Source of the DNA: Dictyobacter alpinus
GTDB taxonomy: Bacteria > Chloroflexota > Ktedonobacteria > Ktedonobacterales > Ktedonobacteraceae
DNA length: 64,000 nucleotides
Reading direction: 5' to 3'
Assembly: GCF_003967575.1 (NCBI RefSeq)
Contig: NZ_BIFT01000001.1
Location: 310,001-374,000, forward strand
Below the pieces are notes generated by a model that made no database searches, had not been told where the DNA came from, and saw nothing but the letters and a program-made list of their open reading frames with translations. The translations under genes were made by a program, and so were the position numbers. Positions within the stretch are counted from its first letter, which is position 1. Each line of letters begins with the position of its first letter. Of the stretch, positions 8,246 through 16,587 are shown one piece after another.

Positions 8246-9079
8246 TTACAGTTGATCACGATAATCATGCGCATAGTCTCGCACCGTCCGTGGCGGTCGC
8301 CCAAGCAACTGCGCTAGCTCGGGCGTCACTTTTTTAGCCAGACCAATTTTTGCCGTTAAATAAATCAACGACATGATCGTAACAAGCCCGGAAGGAATAC
8401 CTTTGGCCAGTTCATGTTTGCGAAACTGCCGACCTGATGGATTAGCATAAGTGATTGGACGACCCAATTCCTGGGTTAAAATTTCAGCGACCTGATAATA
8501 CGTCAATGCTTCACTACCAGTCAGTGTGTAGGCTTTGTTAAGATGGTTATCATCTAACAAACACAGCGCCCCCACTTCTCCAATATCCCTGGCATCAATA
8601 AAACTGGTACGCCCTTTGCCTGCGGGCACATAAATAATGTTCTCTTGCTTCAACTCCTGACCATGTTGGGCCTGTAAGTTCTGCAGAAAAAAACTTGGCC
8701 GTAGAAAAGTATAAGCGATACCAGAATCAAGTATATACTTTTCAATTTTGGCATGTGGGACTATTTTGTTACGTTCAACACCCATCAAGGATAGAAAGAC
8801 GATATGTTTTACATGCTGTTGCTTCGCCGCGTTGAGAAAAGGTAAAAAATATTTTTTGGCATCCGCGATTTGTGGGGGGCGAATTAAAAATATTTTATCG
8901 ACGCCTTCTAAGGCCGCTAGAAAAGTTTCCGGCTGCTCTAGATCCAGATAGGTTTTTGCTTCCCCTGCCTGCTCTGCATGACGGGTTGCTACCTTAAATG
9001 GCACCCCGCGAGCTTTAAGTGCATTAGCAACCTCACGGCCAACGTTACCCGTTGTGCCAGTGACCAATAAAGATGGCAT
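8246..9079 (-). CDS. NmrA-like NAD(P)-binding atypical short-chain reductase
   Basis: The 277-residue protein begins with the dinucleotide-binding motif GTTGNVG (residues 8-14) and shows the NmrA/atypical SDR pattern: IFLIRPP strand, KHIVFLSLMGVERN, ILDSGIAYTFLRPSFFLQN, and FIDARDIG near residue 168. The active-site Tyr/Lys pair of classical SDRs is absent, as usual in this group. Members are NAD(P)H-dependent reductases (quinone oxidoreductase type) or redox sensors; the precise role is unknown. The start has TGGAG six bases upstream. It is separated from the upstream oxidoreductase gene by a 13-bp hairpin, so it is probably transcribed separately. Confidence 0.85.
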   Translation of the reverse strand: MPSLLVTGTTGNVGREVANALKARGVPFKVATRHAEQAGEAKTYLDLEQPETFLAALEGVDKIFLIRPPQIADAKKYFLPFLNAAKQQHVKHIVFLSLMGVERNKIVPHAKIEKYILDSGIAYTFLRPSFFLQNLQAQHGQELKQENIIYVPAGKGRTSFIDARDIGEVGALCLLDDNHLNKAYTLTGSEALTYYQVAEILTQELGRPITYANPSGRQFRKHELAKGIPSGLVTIMSLIYLTAKIGLAKKVTPELAQLLGRPPRTVRDYAHDYRDQL

Positions 9080-9102
9080 ATATCACTCCATGAATAGCCA
9101 AA

Positions 9103-9147
9103 ATTCATGCAGTATTGGCTACTTTCGCAAGCTTATACTGCATGAAT
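9103..9147 (-). terminator. 13-bp hairpin between oxidoreductase and NmrA-like genes
   Basis: Arms 9103-9115 and 9135-9147 are exact reverse complements around a 19-base loop, immediately after the stop of the upstream minus-strand gene. Confidence 0.55.
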
Positions 9148-9157
9148 GTACTGATAA

Positions 9158-10555
9158 TCAAGACTCAAAAGAGCCAAACAGGTTGTTCAAAGACTCAGCC
9201 AGGGTAGGATGCGCGAAAACGCCATCGCGCAAGGTGGTATAGGGTAGCTTGCCAAGCATAGCAATCTCTAGCATAGACATGATCTCGCCACCTTCTAATC
9301 CCAATATACAGGCACCTAAAATCTGATCGGTATCTGCATCCACGATGGCTTTCATGACACCACGAGGCTCATCTACTTCCAGGGCACGAGCCACATAGTT
9401 CATAGGCATTTTAGCGACCTTGATCTTGCGTCCCTGCTGGCGGGCCTCAGTTTCTGAAATACCAACACGACCAAGTTGGGGATCAGTAAAGACGGTGTAA
9501 ACCAGTGTCCTATTGGCAATACTGGCATTCCCATGTTCAATCAAATTGGTGCGAAGAATGCGAAAATCATCATATGAGATGTGGGTAAACGCTGGTCCAC
9601 CCTTGATATCGCCCAGGGCATAGATGCCTGCTACATTAGTTTCCAGACGATCGTTAACCGTAATATATCCTTTTTTATCAGTGGCAATGCCTGCTACTTT
9701 CAGATTAAGGGTATCTGAGTTAGGAGTGCGGCCTGCCGCTGCCAGGAGGTGTGAACCACTAATAGTTCGCTCACCATCTGCTGTATGAAGCGTCAATTGA
9801 ATCTGACCATCCGCAGCCTTTGCGACTTTGGTTGCAGAGGTTTCTAATAAAACCTCAACGCCATCTTCACGCAAAATTTTAATAACTTCGTCCGCAATAT
9901 CAGCATCTTCCCGTGCCAGTAATTGCTTACCTCGCTGGATGATTGTGACCTGACTGCCAAAACGGCGGAACATCTGGCCAAACTCCAGTCCAACATAACC
10001 ACCGCCCAATACCAGCAAATGTTCAGGTAGCTGATCCAACTCCATGATACTGGTCGAATTAAGAAATGGTACGTGTTCAATACCCTCTATAGTGGGGCTG
10101 GATGGACGTTCACCAACGTTCAAACAGATTGTTTTAGCACGTAACTGGCGCACTTCACCACTATGCAAACGAACCTCAATCAATTTCGGCTCAATAAAAT
10201 ATGCTTCGCCCATAAGCAGATCCACGTTTTCAGACTTTTCCAGGCGACTCTGGCTACCCTCGCGGAAACTATCTACGATATCACGTTTGCGCTTCCGAAC
10301 TACCTCCATATCAACCTTTATCGGACCCGCGGTCTGCACACCATAATCAGCCGCACGTCTGGCAAGGTAGGCTACTCGTGCGCTGGCTACCATAGTTTTG
10401 GTTGGTGTACATCCCTCGTTAATACAGGTTCCCCCAACATGCGCGCGCTCAATAATTGCTGTCTTCTTCCCATCCTGACCAAAGGCGGTCGCCAATGGTC
10501 CACCCGCCTGACCTGATCCGATAATAATCACATCATATTCTGTTATGGTTGGCAT
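9158..10555 (-). CDS. FAD-dependent pyridine nucleotide-disulfide oxidoreductase (mercuric reductase/E3-like)
   Basis: This 465-residue flavoprotein has an FAD-binding motif GSGQAGGPLA near residue 13, the redox-active pair GGTCINEGC (C-x4-C) near residue 43, an NADH-binding motif GGGYVGLEFG near residue 175, the second FAD motif IYALGDIKGG near 305, and the C-terminal interface HPTLAESL with the catalytic histidine. Family: class I disulfide oxidoreductases including dihydrolipoamide dehydrogenase and MerA-like proteins. The GCTPTK variant and lack of an N-terminal MerA metal domain favour the uncharacterised MerA-like branch. It could serve as an E3 but is not next to an E2. The start at 10555 (AAGGG nine bases upstream) is preferred over GTG 10558. 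Confidence 0.88.
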   Translation of the reverse strand: MPTITEYDVIIIGSGQAGGPLATAFGQDGKKTAIIERAHVGGTCINEGCTPTKTMVASARVAYLARRAADYGVQTAGPIKVDMEVVRKRKRDIVDSFREGSQSRLEKSENVDLLMGEAYFIEPKLIEVRLHSGEVRQLRAKTICLNVGERPSSPTIEGIEHVPFLNSTSIMELDQLPEHLLVLGGGYVGLEFGQMFRRFGSQVTIIQRGKQLLAREDADIADEVIKILREDGVEVLLETSATKVAKAADGQIQLTLHTADGERTISGSHLLAAAGRTPNSDTLNLKVAGIATDKKGYITVNDRLETNVAGIYALGDIKGGPAFTHISYDDFRILRTNLIEHGNASIANRTLVYTVFTDPQLGRVGISETEARQQGRKIKVAKMPMNYVARALEVDEPRGVMKAIVDADTDQILGACILGLEGGEIMSMLEIAMLGKLPYTTLRDGVFAHPTLAESLNNLFGSFES

Positions 10556-10657
10556 CACATTTTACCCTTCTTCCATATAATTATTGTGATAGATGTGTCT
10601 TCATCATCACAACATCAACACGCCTCAATATTACAAAAGAGAGACAGGCAAGCAAGC

Positions 10658-11125
10658 CTACTCCAGCGTCTGGCGCTGGTCTTCTTCAGAAGAAGTCAAC
10701 TGATTACGCAGTACCGCTCGCTCTTGATGGAGCAATGCATCCTCTACACGCTGCCGATGTTTGGGAAGAATATTGCTCGGCAGAGCTGTCGTCTCAAAAT
10801 AGCGACACTCACTGGATTCTTCTGTCTCAATCAAAGCTCCTCCAATAACACGACAGCGAAAAGTCAGGACAAGTTCTTGCTTCTGCGGCTTTGAATACAC
10901 ACCCACCAGTTGTTCAACTTCAACCTTCAGGCCAGTCTCTTCGTCTACTTCACGACACACCGCCTCTTCAACCGTCTCACCTATTTCCATTCCACCTCCT
11001 GGCAAATTCCACCAGTCAATATCGCGACGCAAAGCTAATAGAATGCGTTCCTTATTAACATCCTTATCAAAAATGAGCGCCGAGACAGCTATACGAAAAT
11101 TCCTTGTTGAGGAATCGGTCATCAT
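10658..11125 (-). CDS. Nudix hydrolase
   Basis: The 155-residue protein contains a perfect Nudix box, GGGMEIGE followed by seven residues and REVDEETGL, about residues 47-69, so all Mg2+-binding glutamates are present. Such enzymes hydrolyse nucleoside diphosphates linked to another group; the short single-domain form resembles MutT/ADP-ribose-pyrophosphatase types, substrate unknown. A longer frame reaches 11176, but the ATG at 11125 has GGGGAG seven bases upstream. The gene lies 57 bases downstream of the amidohydrolase on the same strand, so the two may be cotranscribed. Confidence 0.9.
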   Translation of the reverse strand: MMTDSSTRNFRIAVSALIFDKDVNKERILLALRRDIDWWNLPGGGMEIGETVEEAVCREVDEETGLKVEVEQLVGVYSKPQKQELVLTFRCRVIGGALIETEESSECRYFETTALPSNILPKHRQRVEDALLHQERAVLRNQLTSSEEDQRQTLE

Positions 11126-11182
11126 ACAAATTCTCCCCATCAGTATATAAAAAGCTTTGCTTACTCTCAAGAACATTGTCTA

Positions 11183-12316
11183 TTAAAGTTGATATACCAG
11201 CAAGGCATTATCGTGTAAAATGAAACGTGCAAATAATTCAGCCTGTTCGTGATCTAATTCATCGGCGGCCAGCATTTCTTGCAACACTTGACCAATGATC
11301 ACGCGCCCTCGAATTGCTCCAGCCCAATACATTTCTGGCACATGGATACCATCCGAACTATACATGATCTTACTGGCTGGTGCAATGCTAAGGGCCTGAC
11401 GGGTAAAGGCAAGCATCTCCAGCTTGTCCAGCAATGGAATCGTATAAGATAAATCAAAGTATACATGCGGATAAATCGCCGCCAGATAGGCTCCAAACTG
11501 GCAATAAGGATAACTTTCATGTAACAAGATAATCGGCATATGGTGATAATCGCTGACCTCTAAAACCGCCCGCAGATGTAATGGATTACCCAGACGCATA
11601 TCGGTATCGCTATCACCATATCCCGTATGAAACTGGATCGGTATGTGTTGCTGAGCCGCCTGCTGAAAGGCGCGGTGCAAGAGATAATCGATCAACGGCT
11701 TCTGCACCAGGCGCAGCTTGCCATTTCGCTGCACAATCGCACGCGCTTCCTGAAAGGCCTGGACAGCCTCATCCTTACTCCATGTACGAATCTCAAGCCC
11801 ACAACGATACGCCACAATACTTTTTAAGGCACAGTATCCCTGAGCTTTGAGGTCAACAAGAGATAATTCAAAGCGTTCAACCAGCGCATCAAACTCAGTA
11901 TTTTCAATGACCAGGCGCTCCATCAAGGTTTCTAAGCGCAACATACGCGCAGTACGACAACCCGCCGCCTGCTGAATAGCCTGAGGTGAAAAACAATCTT
12001 CCGGTGAAGGATGGCCTGTATCTAAGATAAGTGTTTCAATACCTGCTGCTCTGACCAGAAGCGCCAACAATTGCTCGGCAGACATACTATTATGTATACG
12101 AACAATTTCCTCCTCCGCGGCAGAACAAGCATAGACTTGCGCTAATTGGCGCAGGAGCCAGGTATAGTATATGCTGTGCTGCACATGCTTCTGAGCAAAG
12201 TCAGGATGCGTTGCTTCGGTAAAATAGCCCCGAAAATCAAGCACATTCATGTGCTGTTGGTTCAGTATGGGATGGCAATGGTTATCAATGATTGGAATAC
12301 CACTCAGATCCAACAT
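11183..12316 (-). CDS. Metal-dependent amidohydrolase (FluG N-terminal-like)
   Basis: The 377-residue protein is an amidohydrolase_2 TIM barrel: metal ligands HxH in NHCHP (residues 13-15), a candidate carbamylated or ligand lysine in ALKSIVAY (about 168), histidines in FHTGYGD (about 232) and LLHESYP (about 265), and the catalytic aspartate in SSDGIHVPE (about 328). The closest known arrangement is the N-terminal half of fungal FluG and bacterial relatives, in which an amidohydrolase is fused to a glutamine-synthetase domain. A matching ligase gene lies 2.7 kb to the right on the same strand. The start has an excellent AGGAGG five bases upstream. Function is unproven; hydrolysis or decarboxylation of an amide or amine compound is likely. 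Confidence 0.85.
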   Translation of the reverse strand: MLDLSGIPIIDNHCHPILNQQHMNVLDFRGYFTEATHPDFAQKHVQHSIYYTWLLRQLAQVYACSAAEEEIVRIHNSMSAEQLLALLVRAAGIETLILDTGHPSPEDCFSPQAIQQAAGCRTARMLRLETLMERLVIENTEFDALVERFELSLVDLKAQGYCALKSIVAYRCGLEIRTWSKDEAVQAFQEARAIVQRNGKLRLVQKPLIDYLLHRAFQQAAQQHIPIQFHTGYGDSDTDMRLGNPLHLRAVLEVSDYHHMPIILLHESYPYCQFGAYLAAIYPHVYFDLSYTIPLLDKLEMLAFTRQALSIAPASKIMYSSDGIHVPEMYWAGAIRGRVIIGQVLQEMLAADELDHEQAELFARFILHDNALLVYQL

Positions 12317-12558
12317 CTCTACCTCCTACCATTTCAATATGCATTCAAATTAAAAACTGTGGCTCGCATCCAACTCACAGACACGAAGTGCGCCAAAAGC
12401 TCCAGACTTATGAAAAAATATAGACAGCACTGGCCGTCTCTGCTAGTATATACTATAGCCTGCTTAAAACACTTTTAGAATATAAATACTGACAATAATG
12501 TAAAATTCAAAACCTTTCGTTCGATGATGCAAGCTTAAAAATACGGAAAGGGCGCCAG

Positions 12559-13011
12559 ATGCAACCACCGTTTCAGCAGCCTCAGCAGCCAACCGGATAT
12601 CAACAATGGCCAAATAATCAACCACCACAGGAATATACACCAAATAATCCACAATGGGGGGCTCAACCGCCACCGGCTGGCAATTATCAACAATGGCCAA
12701 ATAATCAACCACCACAACCATTCTATGGCTATATAGACAATCGGCAGTACATAAATTTTACGACTAGCTATGTAACGCCAGCGGTTGTTACAATGCTTCT
12801 CTACTTCGTCTTCTGGCTACCTGGATTGATTGTTAATATTGTCTATTTTGTGCAAGCCAATGAGACCAAACGCCGTAACGGAGGCAGATCCCCTGAAGGC
12901 TATGGTTGCCTCTTATCACTCCTACTGGTATGGGTCCTTGTCCCCCTGGCCATCTGGGGAGGCATTTTTATGTTATCAATTTTTTCATTGCTACTGACTT
13001 CAACACATTAA
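12559..13011 (+). CDS. Small membrane protein with Gln/Pro-rich repeated N-terminus
   Basis: The 150-residue protein has a low-complexity N-terminal half rich in Q, P and N with the unit YQQWPNNQPPQ occurring twice, followed by two predicted membrane helices (about residues 75-98, VTMLLYFVFWLPGLIVNIVYFV, abbreviated here to its ends, and about 120-145) joined by a basic loop NETKRRNGGR. The double helix with charged loop resembles small TM2-like or DUF4870-like envelope proteins that often carry such proline-rich tails. The function is unknown. A weak purine stretch AAAGGG precedes the ATG. A 13039-13077 hairpin ends the transcript. Confidence 0.75.
   Translation: MQPPFQQPQQPTGYQQWPNNQPPQEYTPNNPQWGAQPPPAGNYQQWPNNQPPQPFYGYIDNRQYINFTTSYVTPAVVTMLLYFVFWLPGLIVNIVYFVQANETKRRNGGRSPEGYGCLLSLLLVWVLVPLAIWGGIFMLSIFSLLLTSTH
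12598..12716 (+). repeat. 32-bp direct repeat inside the Q/P-rich coding region
   Basis: Positions 12598-12629 and 12685-12716 are identical and lie in frame, encoding the repeated YQQWPNNQPPQ unit. Exact identity at third positions points to a recent duplication or slippage. Confidence 0.85.
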
Positions 13012-13038
13012 AACCAGCCAACAAATCGTGGTATCAGA

Positions 13039-13077
13039 CGCCCCTGTCCGTATACTTATGCTATACTTGCAGGGGCG
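13039..13077 (+). terminator. Hairpin after the Q/P-rich membrane protein gene
   Basis: Arms 13039-13046 and 13070-13077 (CGCCCCTG/CAGGGGCG) pair perfectly, with an inner GTATA/TATAC pairing in the loop, followed by a T-rich run. Confidence 0.6.
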
Positions 13078-13198
13078 GTATTATTCTCTTATAAGCACCA
13101 TCTGGAAGTTCTGGCACTGAAATCTGACATCTGCAAAGCACATCGCGCGCACAGATGACAATGAAATAAACATTTATCAACTATTACGGGATTCTGTC

Positions 13199-14314
13199 AT
13201 GCTTGTTGCATATGGACCTGATCAACGACCAATTATTGCGGAAGAGACGCCGATTGGGCAACTACAGCAATGGTCACGAGATCATCAAATACACTGCCCC
13301 AATTGTCGTGGAATTGTCCATGTCCGTGGGGGAGCAGAAAAGCGTACTCAGCTCCATTTCGCGCATCAAAAAGGCGAGTGTGCCTGGAGCACTGAAGCCG
13401 AGTCGGTGCGCCATGCCCAGGGGAAATTGGTCCTGGCTCAGTGGCTGCGCCAGCAGTATCCTGAAGCTCAGATCTCACTGGAAAAACGCTTACCAGAGCC
13501 AAATAGAATTGCCGATGTTTTTCTGGAACATCAAAATGGGAGGCAATGGGCTATCGAGTTTCAATGCGCCCCCCTGGATATTCTAGAATGGAGGATGCGA
13601 CATAATGCCTACAGGAATGCTAATATCATAGATACCTGGATCATTGGCAATAATCGAATTGAAAAGCAAGAGGCATTTATAGAAGCACTGCTGAGCAGCG
13701 CTCGCGAACTCCTTTTCCTGGATCCACTCGCTCATCCACCACACATCTGGCTACGCTGGCCTGTTACCCGCCAGCAAGCCCTTGAATGGCAGGCACCGAC
13801 TTCTGATCCATCAGGAATAACTCTGGCTGGATGGGTTGGACGTGCGGGATATGGCATGAGTGTTCCCGGCACGTTAGCTGATATCACACTTAATCAACAG
13901 GCACGTTTAATCCATCCGACAAGATCGACAATGGAAAAGCACAATAGATTGCTCCAGGCAATGAATGCAGATAACGACATCCAAGAGCAATATATCATTG
14001 ACTATACGAATGACAACGTAAAAGAGGAAGATCAAAAGCGCTTTGTGCTGCCCCTCCTTCATGCCTATCTGTTAGATCCAGAATTACTCTTGCGCTATAA
14101 CTATGGCCGAGGAGTAGCGGGTCAGGCAGTAATGCCAGCTGATATACAAAGGATTGAAAAAGCATCCAGGTGGATACGTAGTCTGGATGCACATGGTTAT
14201 AGTCTGGAAAGGTTGCAGGAGATCGCAAAAGAGCTGCCATCAGTTGGTCCTTACGCTGCTTTTGTTCACTACACAGAAACGTTGCTACTTCTTACTTCAC
14301 AACAAAAATCTTAA
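13199..14314 (+). CDS. Competence protein CoiA-like nuclease-domain protein
   Basis: The 371-residue protein follows the CoiA plan: N-terminal zinc-ribbon-like segment (HCPNCRGIVHVR near residue 32), the motif LHFAHQKG (about 53) typical of CoiA, and a restriction-endonuclease-like core with RIADVFLE (about 103) and WAIEFQCA (about 117), giving the D...E-x-Q catalytic pattern. Family knowledge: CoiA proteins are linked to processing of incoming DNA during natural transformation in Firmicutes; distant homologues are widespread and untested. The C-terminal 170 residues are not recognised. No other competence gene is in the window. The start has no strong ribosome-binding site. Confidence 0.8.
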   Translation: MLVAYGPDQRPIIAEETPIGQLQQWSRDHQIHCPNCRGIVHVRGGAEKRTQLHFAHQKGECAWSTEAESVRHAQGKLVLAQWLRQQYPEAQISLEKRLPEPNRIADVFLEHQNGRQWAIEFQCAPLDILEWRMRHNAYRNANIIDTWIIGNNRIEKQEAFIEALLSSARELLFLDPLAHPPHIWLRWPVTRQQALEWQAPTSDPSGITLAGWVGRAGYGMSVPGTLADITLNQQARLIHPTRSTMEKHNRLLQAMNADNDIQEQYIIDYTNDNVKEEDQKRFVLPLLHAYLLDPELLLRYNYGRGVAGQAVMPADIQRIEKASRWIRSLDAHGYSLERLQEIAKELPSVGPYAAFVHYTETLLLLTSQQKS

Positions 14315-14486
14315 GACTATTTTGTCTTTATTCCCTCCATGCTAATTCCTCATTTCTAATGGTCCTTTATACTATACCTGGCTGAAACTAAACACTTGTG
14401 CTACGCGTAATCTATTCAGTGAGACGTATAGAAGTAACAATTCTGTCGTATTAACGCGGCAGTGTGTATACGAAAGGATGTTAATC

Positions 14487-14858
14487 ATGAACAATTTTGT
14501 AAAAGGTATCCTCGTTGGCGTTGGTGTTGGCTTACTCGTTGCCCCAATGAAAGGCGATGAGTTTCGCCGTCTGGTGAGCGAGCGTATGGGCGAGTTGCGC
14601 GGTTATGTTCCAGAAAATGAGCAGCTTGACATTTATAAGAATCAGGTTACCGATCGTGTCAATCAGACCGCTAGTACCCTGAAAGATTATGCTCAGCAGG
14701 CAGCAACAACTGTAAAGAGCTCTGCAAATAACCTGAGCAATATCGCTCAGAATGCTGGTTCAACAGTAAAGGACAGCAGCCAGGATATCGCTGACACAAC
14801 AAAAGATACCATTAATTCATCGAAAAACAATTCAACCTTGAACAACACAGGCTTATAA
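14487..14858 (+). CDS. YtxH-like general stress protein
   Basis: The 123-residue protein has a glycine-rich N-terminal membrane segment (FVKGILVGVGVGLLVAP) followed by KGDEFRRLV, the pattern of the YtxH family, then a long Ser/Thr/Gln-rich helical region likely to form coiled coils (repeated DxxKDxx and NxxQNA units). YtxH proteins are induced by stress in Bacillus but have no known activity. I choose ATG 14487 because AAAGGA lies eight bases upstream; 14478 is also possible. An intrinsic terminator follows. Confidence 0.8.
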   Translation: MNNFVKGILVGVGVGLLVAPMKGDEFRRLVSERMGELRGYVPENEQLDIYKNQVTDRVNQTASTLKDYAQQAATTVKSSANNLSNIAQNAGSTVKDSSQDIADTTKDTINSSKNNSTLNNTGL

Positions 14859-14913
14859 GTCTAAGTCTGTTCAAGGAGTGGTCAAAAGCCATGTTCCTTT
14901 GATGAATGGAATC

Positions 14914-14967
14914 AAAAGCATCTCCTCGCGCAAGGCTAAAAATACAATGCGAGGAGATGCTTTTTTT
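14914..14967 (+). terminator. Intrinsic terminator, bidirectional
   Basis: Arms 14914-14929 and 14949-14964 pair perfectly over 16 bases and merge into a run of seven T on the plus strand and four T (from AAAA) on the minus strand. It serves the YtxH-like gene and probably the convergent glutamine-synthetase-like gene. Confidence 0.9.
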
Positions 14968-14981
14968 GTCTGCTCACCAGA

Positions 14982-16343
14982 TTAGTATTTGTAGAAATGT
15001 TGTACGGCTTCTTCTTCAGGCGATTTATCCAGGAAAAAGGCTGCTTCTTCCCGCTTAACTGCAATATATGAAGTCGCAAGCAAAGGTCCCAGCGCATCTA
15101 GCAAAACTTGATCGCGCTCTAAAGCATCTAAAGCTTCGTTCAGAGAAGTTGGCAGGCGACGAATGCCCCGCTGCTCCCGCTCTTCCTCACTGTAGTTTCC
15201 CGGATCAATGCTATAGGCCTCACCTGGCTCAATCTTATGTATAATGCCATCCAGGCCAGCTGCGATCAATGCTCCAATCGCCAGATAAGGATTACCACTG
15301 TGATCAGCAGCTTTTAATTCCAGATTACTGGAGTCTTCTTCGCGACCACTAAATAATGATGGAATACGAATGGCACCTTCACGATTATCAAAACCGTAGG
15401 CATCATAGGCGGAACTCCAAAAGTGTGGGAGCAGACGGCGATAGGAATTAGGACTGCCACAGGTAATAGCGACTAACGCATGCAGATGTCGCATAACGCC
15501 ACCAATAAAATAAAGTCCAAGCTGACTCAGGCTTCCTGGTTGCTGGGGATCATAGAAAAGATTCTTCTGGGGGCGAGTATGCTGTTCTGTACCCCATAAA
15601 CTAATATGTATATGGGCCCCATTGCCCCCTTGATCCAGGAAAGGTTTAGGTGCAAATGATGCATAGAGCTTGAATAGCCGCGCCACTCCCCTCACCGTCT
15701 CACGTACACGTATCACTTGATCGGCGGCCCGCAACACATCGGCATGACTTAGTGAAAGTTCCTGCTGCGATGGCCCCAATTCAGTATGGAAAAGCTCAAC
15801 GGAGAAACCTTGCGCCTCCAGGGCGGCTAACATACTATCAACAACCATGGCTTGCTCATCCATGCCAATACTACTATAACAGGCGCTATAATCAGCAGGC
15901 ACATATTGCCCTTCGACGTCCCGCGCCAGATAAAATTCATGTTCAACACCGACCTCAGCACGGATATGATGTTCAGCCAGGCGCGCAATCATACGTTTCA
16001 AAAAGCTACGCGGACATGCTTCCCAGGGTACACCATCCAGACGAACCATATCACAAAGCATACTGGCAGTATTAGGAACATAAGGAAGGGTCATAAAAGT
16101 CTCTGGATCAGGAAGCAGCCGAAACTCTCCGACAGGCCCCATCCCTTCAACAGAAGCAAGTGTTTCGACGCCGGTAAAAGCTTGCATAGCCAGCGTTTGA
16201 CCAATTCCTCCGCGCATACGGTTGGCGAGCTTTTGTGTATGGGTGGCCTTACCACGAATGATGCCACCATTATCACAATAGAGGAAACGTACAAGGCGTA
16301 TTTTTGCTGCCTGAGCCTGCTGTATTACATCTCGCGTATCCAT
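14982..16343 (-). CDS. Glutamine synthetase family ligase (FluG/GlnA-like type)
   Basis: The 453-residue protein carries glutamine-synthetase signatures: VEHEFYL (about residue 133), GGNGAHIHIS (about 246), NSYRRL (about 298), NREGAIRIP (about 325) and the closing ELKAADHSGNPYLA (about 346). The last motif has Lys where true GlnA has Arg in E-L-R, a change at the substrate-binding position that is usual in gamma-glutamyl-amine ligases. Such paralogues join glutamate to amines (polyamines, ethanolamine, isopropylamine) rather than ammonia. The presence of a FluG-like amidohydrolase nearby suggests a split FluG-type pair. Start supported by AGGAG ten bases upstream. Confidence 0.88.
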   Translation of the reverse strand: MDTRDVIQQAQAAKIRLVRFLYCDNGGIIRGKATHTQKLANRMRGGIGQTLAMQAFTGVETLASVEGMGPVGEFRLLPDPETFMTLPYVPNTASMLCDMVRLDGVPWEACPRSFLKRMIARLAEHHIRAEVGVEHEFYLARDVEGQYVPADYSACYSSIGMDEQAMVVDSMLAALEAQGFSVELFHTELGPSQQELSLSHADVLRAADQVIRVRETVRGVARLFKLYASFAPKPFLDQGGNGAHIHISLWGTEQHTRPQKNLFYDPQQPGSLSQLGLYFIGGVMRHLHALVAITCGSPNSYRRLLPHFWSSAYDAYGFDNREGAIRIPSLFSGREEDSSNLELKAADHSGNPYLAIGALIAAGLDGIIHKIEPGEAYSIDPGNYSEEEREQRGIRRLPTSLNEALDALERDQVLLDALGPLLATSYIAVKREEAAFFLDKSPEEEAVQHFYKY

Positions 16344-16550
16344 TATAAATTTACTCCTGTTTTACTACCTTTGCGACAGAAAGAGTAATCTTCATCTTCG
16401 AAAGAAGTATAACAGATTGAATGTATCTAAACAATAAAACCTTATTCTAGAAGTAAGGCTTCAAAAGTTGGGAATGAAAAAATGGTACGTGACATTAATC
16501 ACTAAACATCTTGGGCTGTACTTGAATTCATTACCTATCTCAATACTGAA

Positions 16551-16581
16551 AGGCCAGCATATTATCGGAACATGCTGGCCT
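16551..16581 (-). terminator. 10-bp GC-rich hairpin after the P450 gene
   Basis: Arms 16551-16560 and 16572-16581 (AGGCCAGCAT/ATGCTGGCCT) lie seven bases beyond the P450 stop codon. Confidence 0.7.
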
Positions 16582-16587
16582 GCTGCA

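Noticed and set aside
12598..12716. Direct repeat as CRISPR or mobile element
   Set aside because: Only two copies, in frame within a low-complexity coding region.
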